From assembly GCF_013874595.1 (NCBI RefSeq), contig NZ_CP059431.1, positions 868,001-932,000 of the forward strand: DNA of 64,000 nt, in the 5' to 3' direction. The position numbers and the translations under genes are program-made. How positions within the stretch are numbered: the stretch's first letter is position 1; each line of letters starts with the position of its first letter. Under the pieces are notes generated by a model. The model worked only from the letters and a program-made list of their open reading frames with translations. It was not told the DNA's origin and did no database searches. This DNA comes from Flavobacterium sp. xlx-214 (GTDB lineage: Bacteria > Bacteroidota > Bacteroidia > Flavobacteriales > Flavobacteriaceae). Positions 62,580 through 64,000 of the stretch are shown piece after piece.

Positions 62580-62999
62580 ATGGTAATTTTCAATTATGAG
62601 ACCGATTTTGAGTTAGATAATGAATCAAAATTTGAAGAATGGATTGATGCCATTATAGAATCTGAGGATAAGGAAGCCGGAGAAATAAATTATATTTTTT
62701 GTGATGATGATTATTTACATAACATCAATTTGCAATATCTAGATCACGATACTTTAACGGATATCATAAGTTTTGATTATTGTATTGGCGACTTAATTTC
62801 AGGCGATATTTTTATTTCAATTGAGCGTGTAAAAGATAATGCCAAAGATTTCGATGTATCGTTTCAAAATGAGTTACTTCGTGTAATGGCGCATGGTGTT
62901 TTACACTACTGTGGTTTTAAAGATAAGACAGATGCAGACGCTGAATTAATGCGTGCTAAAGAGCAAGAGAAAATGAGTATGTTCCACGTGGAACAATAA
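62580..62999 (+). CDS. ybeY: Endoribonuclease YbeY (rRNA maturation)
   Basis: Zinc-dependent RNase acting in 16S rRNA 3'-end maturation and ribosome quality control. The zinc motif is HGVLHYCGFKD (family HGxLHLxGyDH, with Lys-Asp replacing the usual Asp-His at the end). Length 139 is typical. The last codons (MFHVEQ) are encoded by the first parS palindrome. mnmG follows 40 bases later, probably on the same transcript. Confidence 0.9.
   Translation: MVIFNYETDFELDNESKFEEWIDAIIESEDKEAGEINYIFCDDDYLHNINLQYLDHDTLTDIISFDYCIGDLISGDIFISIERVKDNAKDFDVSFQNELLRVMAHGVLHYCGFKDKTDADAELMRAKEQEKMSMFHVEQ
62980..62995. other. parS-like centromere site 1
   Basis: TGTTCCACGTGGAACA is a perfect 16-bp palindrome matching the conserved ParB-binding parS pattern TGTTnCACGTGnAACA. 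It lies within the 3' end of ybeY. Confidence 0.75.
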
Positions 63000-63023
63000 T
63001 TATTTTCTTATTTTTTAATTTAA

Positions 63024-63039
63024 TGTTTCACGTGGAACA
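63024..63039. other. parS-like centromere site 2
   Basis: TGTTTCACGTGGAACA matches the parS pattern, 44 bases after site 1, and ends on the base before the mnmG ATG. ParB bound here would cover the mnmG translation start region. Confidence 0.78.
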
Positions 63040-64000
63040 ATGAGTTTATTTCAAGATCAATATGATGTAATTGTAGTAGGTGCTGGTCATGCTGGTTCTG
63101 AAGCTGCCGCTGCCGCTGCAAATATGGGCATGAAAACGTTGTTGGTAACAATGAGTCTTCAGAATATTGCCCAAATGAGTTGTAACCCTGCAATGGGTGG
63201 AATAGCAAAAGGACAAATTGTAAGAGAGATTGACGCTTTAGGTGGATACTCTGGAATTGTTTCTGATAATTCGGCTATTCAATTTAAGATGTTAAACGTT
63301 TCAAAAGGACCTGCAATGTGGTCTCCAAGATGTCAAAGCGATCGTATGCGTTTTGCTGAAACTTGGCGATTGATGTTGGAAGGAACTCCTAATCTTGATT
63401 TTTATCAAGAAATGATTTCTGGAATTTTGATCGAAAATAATAAAGTAATTGGTGTAAAATCAAGTTTAGGAATCGAGATAAAAGCTAAAACGGTTGTATT
63501 AACAAACGGTACTTTTTTAAATGGTTTGATTCATATTGGAGAAAAACAATTTGGAGGAGGTAGAGCAGGTGAAAGTGCTTCGTTTGGTATTACGGAAGAT
63601 TTAGTTAAAGTTGGTTTTGAATCGGGTAGAATGAAAACAGGAACACCTCCACGTGTTGATGGTCGATCGTTAGATTATTCTAAAATGGATGAGCAACCAG
63701 GTGATGTAAATCCTCAAAAGTTTTCTTATTCTGATGTAACAAAACCTTTAACTAAACAGCGTTCGTGTTATATGACGTATACTTCAAATGAAGTACATGA
63801 AGTTTTACGTGAAGGGTTTGATCGTTCGCCTATGTTTAATGGTCGAATTAAAAGTTTAGGACCGCGCTATTGTCCTTCTATCGAAGATAAAATTAATCGT
63901 TTTGCAGATAAAGAACGTCATCAAATTTTTGTTGAGCCAGAAGGTTGGGATACAGTTGAAGTATATGTAAATGGTTTCTCAACATCATTACCGGAAGATG
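63040..64000 (+). CDS. mnmG: tRNA uridine-5-carboxymethylaminomethyl modification enzyme MnmG, N-terminal part
   Basis: FAD-binding subunit that, with MnmE, modifies the wobble uridine of several tRNAs. The N-terminus YDVIVVGAGHAGSEAAAAAA is the dinucleotide-binding motif. SCNPAMGGIAKGQIVREIDALGG and GGRAGESAS are strong family signatures. The frame is open to the window end (about 320 residues of an expected 620 or so). The ATG at 63040 directly follows parS site 2. mnmG (gidA) is a common neighbour of bacterial replication origins. Confidence 0.96.
   Translation, partial: MSLFQDQYDVIVVGAGHAGSEAAAAAANMGMKTLLVTMSLQNIAQMSCNPAMGGIAKGQIVREIDALGGYSGIVSDNSAIQFKMLNVSKGPAMWSPRCQSDRMRFAETWRLMLEGTPNLDFYQEMISGILIENNKVIGVKSSLGIEIKAKTVVLTNGTFLNGLIHIGEKQFGGGRAGESASFGITEDLVKVGFESGRMKTGTPPRVDGRSLDYSKMDEQPGDVNPQKFSYSDVTKPLTKQRSCYMTYTSNEVHEVLREGFDRSPMFNGRIKSLGPRYCPSIEDKINRFADKERHQIFVEPEGWDTVEVYVNGFSTSLPED

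Overview
The window looks like chromosomal DNA from a low-GC marine or freshwater-type member of the Flavobacteriaceae (phylum Bacteroidota). The supporting signs are a SusC-like TonB receptor with a carboxypeptidase-regulatory-like N-terminus, a DUF4837 lipoprotein, the family's TAnnTTTG promoter -7 element before many genes, the absence of clear Shine-Dalgarno sites, and a flexirubin-type pigment cluster. No rRNA, tRNA, CRISPR array, insertion sequence or prophage was seen.

Layout. 1-8.2 kb (minus strand): partial TonB-dependent receptor, M1 metallopeptidase, subtilisin-like lipoprotein protease, metallo-beta-lactamase-fold hydrolase and a umuC-umuD translesion polymerase operon. 8.3-26.6 kb: mostly housekeeping genes (rnpA, kup, pgk, holB, gltX) with a GNAT acetyltransferase, a DUF4837 lipoprotein, a secreted propeller-like protein, a TSUP permease, a two-component system, a dicarboxylate/amino-acid symporter, a small envelope operon (YtxH/holin-like/small protein) and an SPFH protein.

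26.6-61.1 kb is an aryl polyene-dialkylresorcinol (flexirubin-type) biosynthesis region. A long minus-strand operon (59770 to 42366) begins with a tyrosine/histidine ammonia-lyase, which would make the coumarate starter. It continues with FabG, three intact ketosynthases and two degenerate KS-like proteins, two acyl carrier proteins, ApeP-like hotdog proteins, DarA and DarB, an LpxL-like acyltransferase, a BtrH-like cysteine acyltransferase, an ABC exporter, a thioesterase, a polysaccharide deacetylase and LolA. A second minus-strand unit (36195 to 26610) carries a FabZ-like dehydratase, a glycosyltransferase, a three-domain MMPL/acyltransferase/methyltransferase-like fusion, a CrtI-like oxidoreductase, a C45 Ntn-hydrolase lipoprotein and an acyl-CoA ligase. 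A peptidyl-prolyl isomerase and a fatty-acid hydroxylase lie just upstream of it. A flavin halogenase-like oxidoreductase is transcribed divergently at the other end (59871). Between the two minus-strand units sits a plus-strand copper module (small Cys-rich protein, HMA/DUF3347 protein, CopA-type multicopper oxidase) and an SDR reductase. The oxidase seems to differ from its neighbours in codon choice.

61.7-64 kb: an 850-base AT-rich gene-free stretch with DnaA-box-like sequences and repeated TTAACA motifs, then ybeY and the start of mnmG (gidA). Two near-perfect parS centromere palindromes flank the ybeY-mnmG junction. Gene orientation also switches here from mostly minus to plus, so this end of the window may be close to the chromosomal replication origin.

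Most functions come from family recognition by eye. Promoter, operator, origin and parS calls rest on motif matches only and have no experimental support here.
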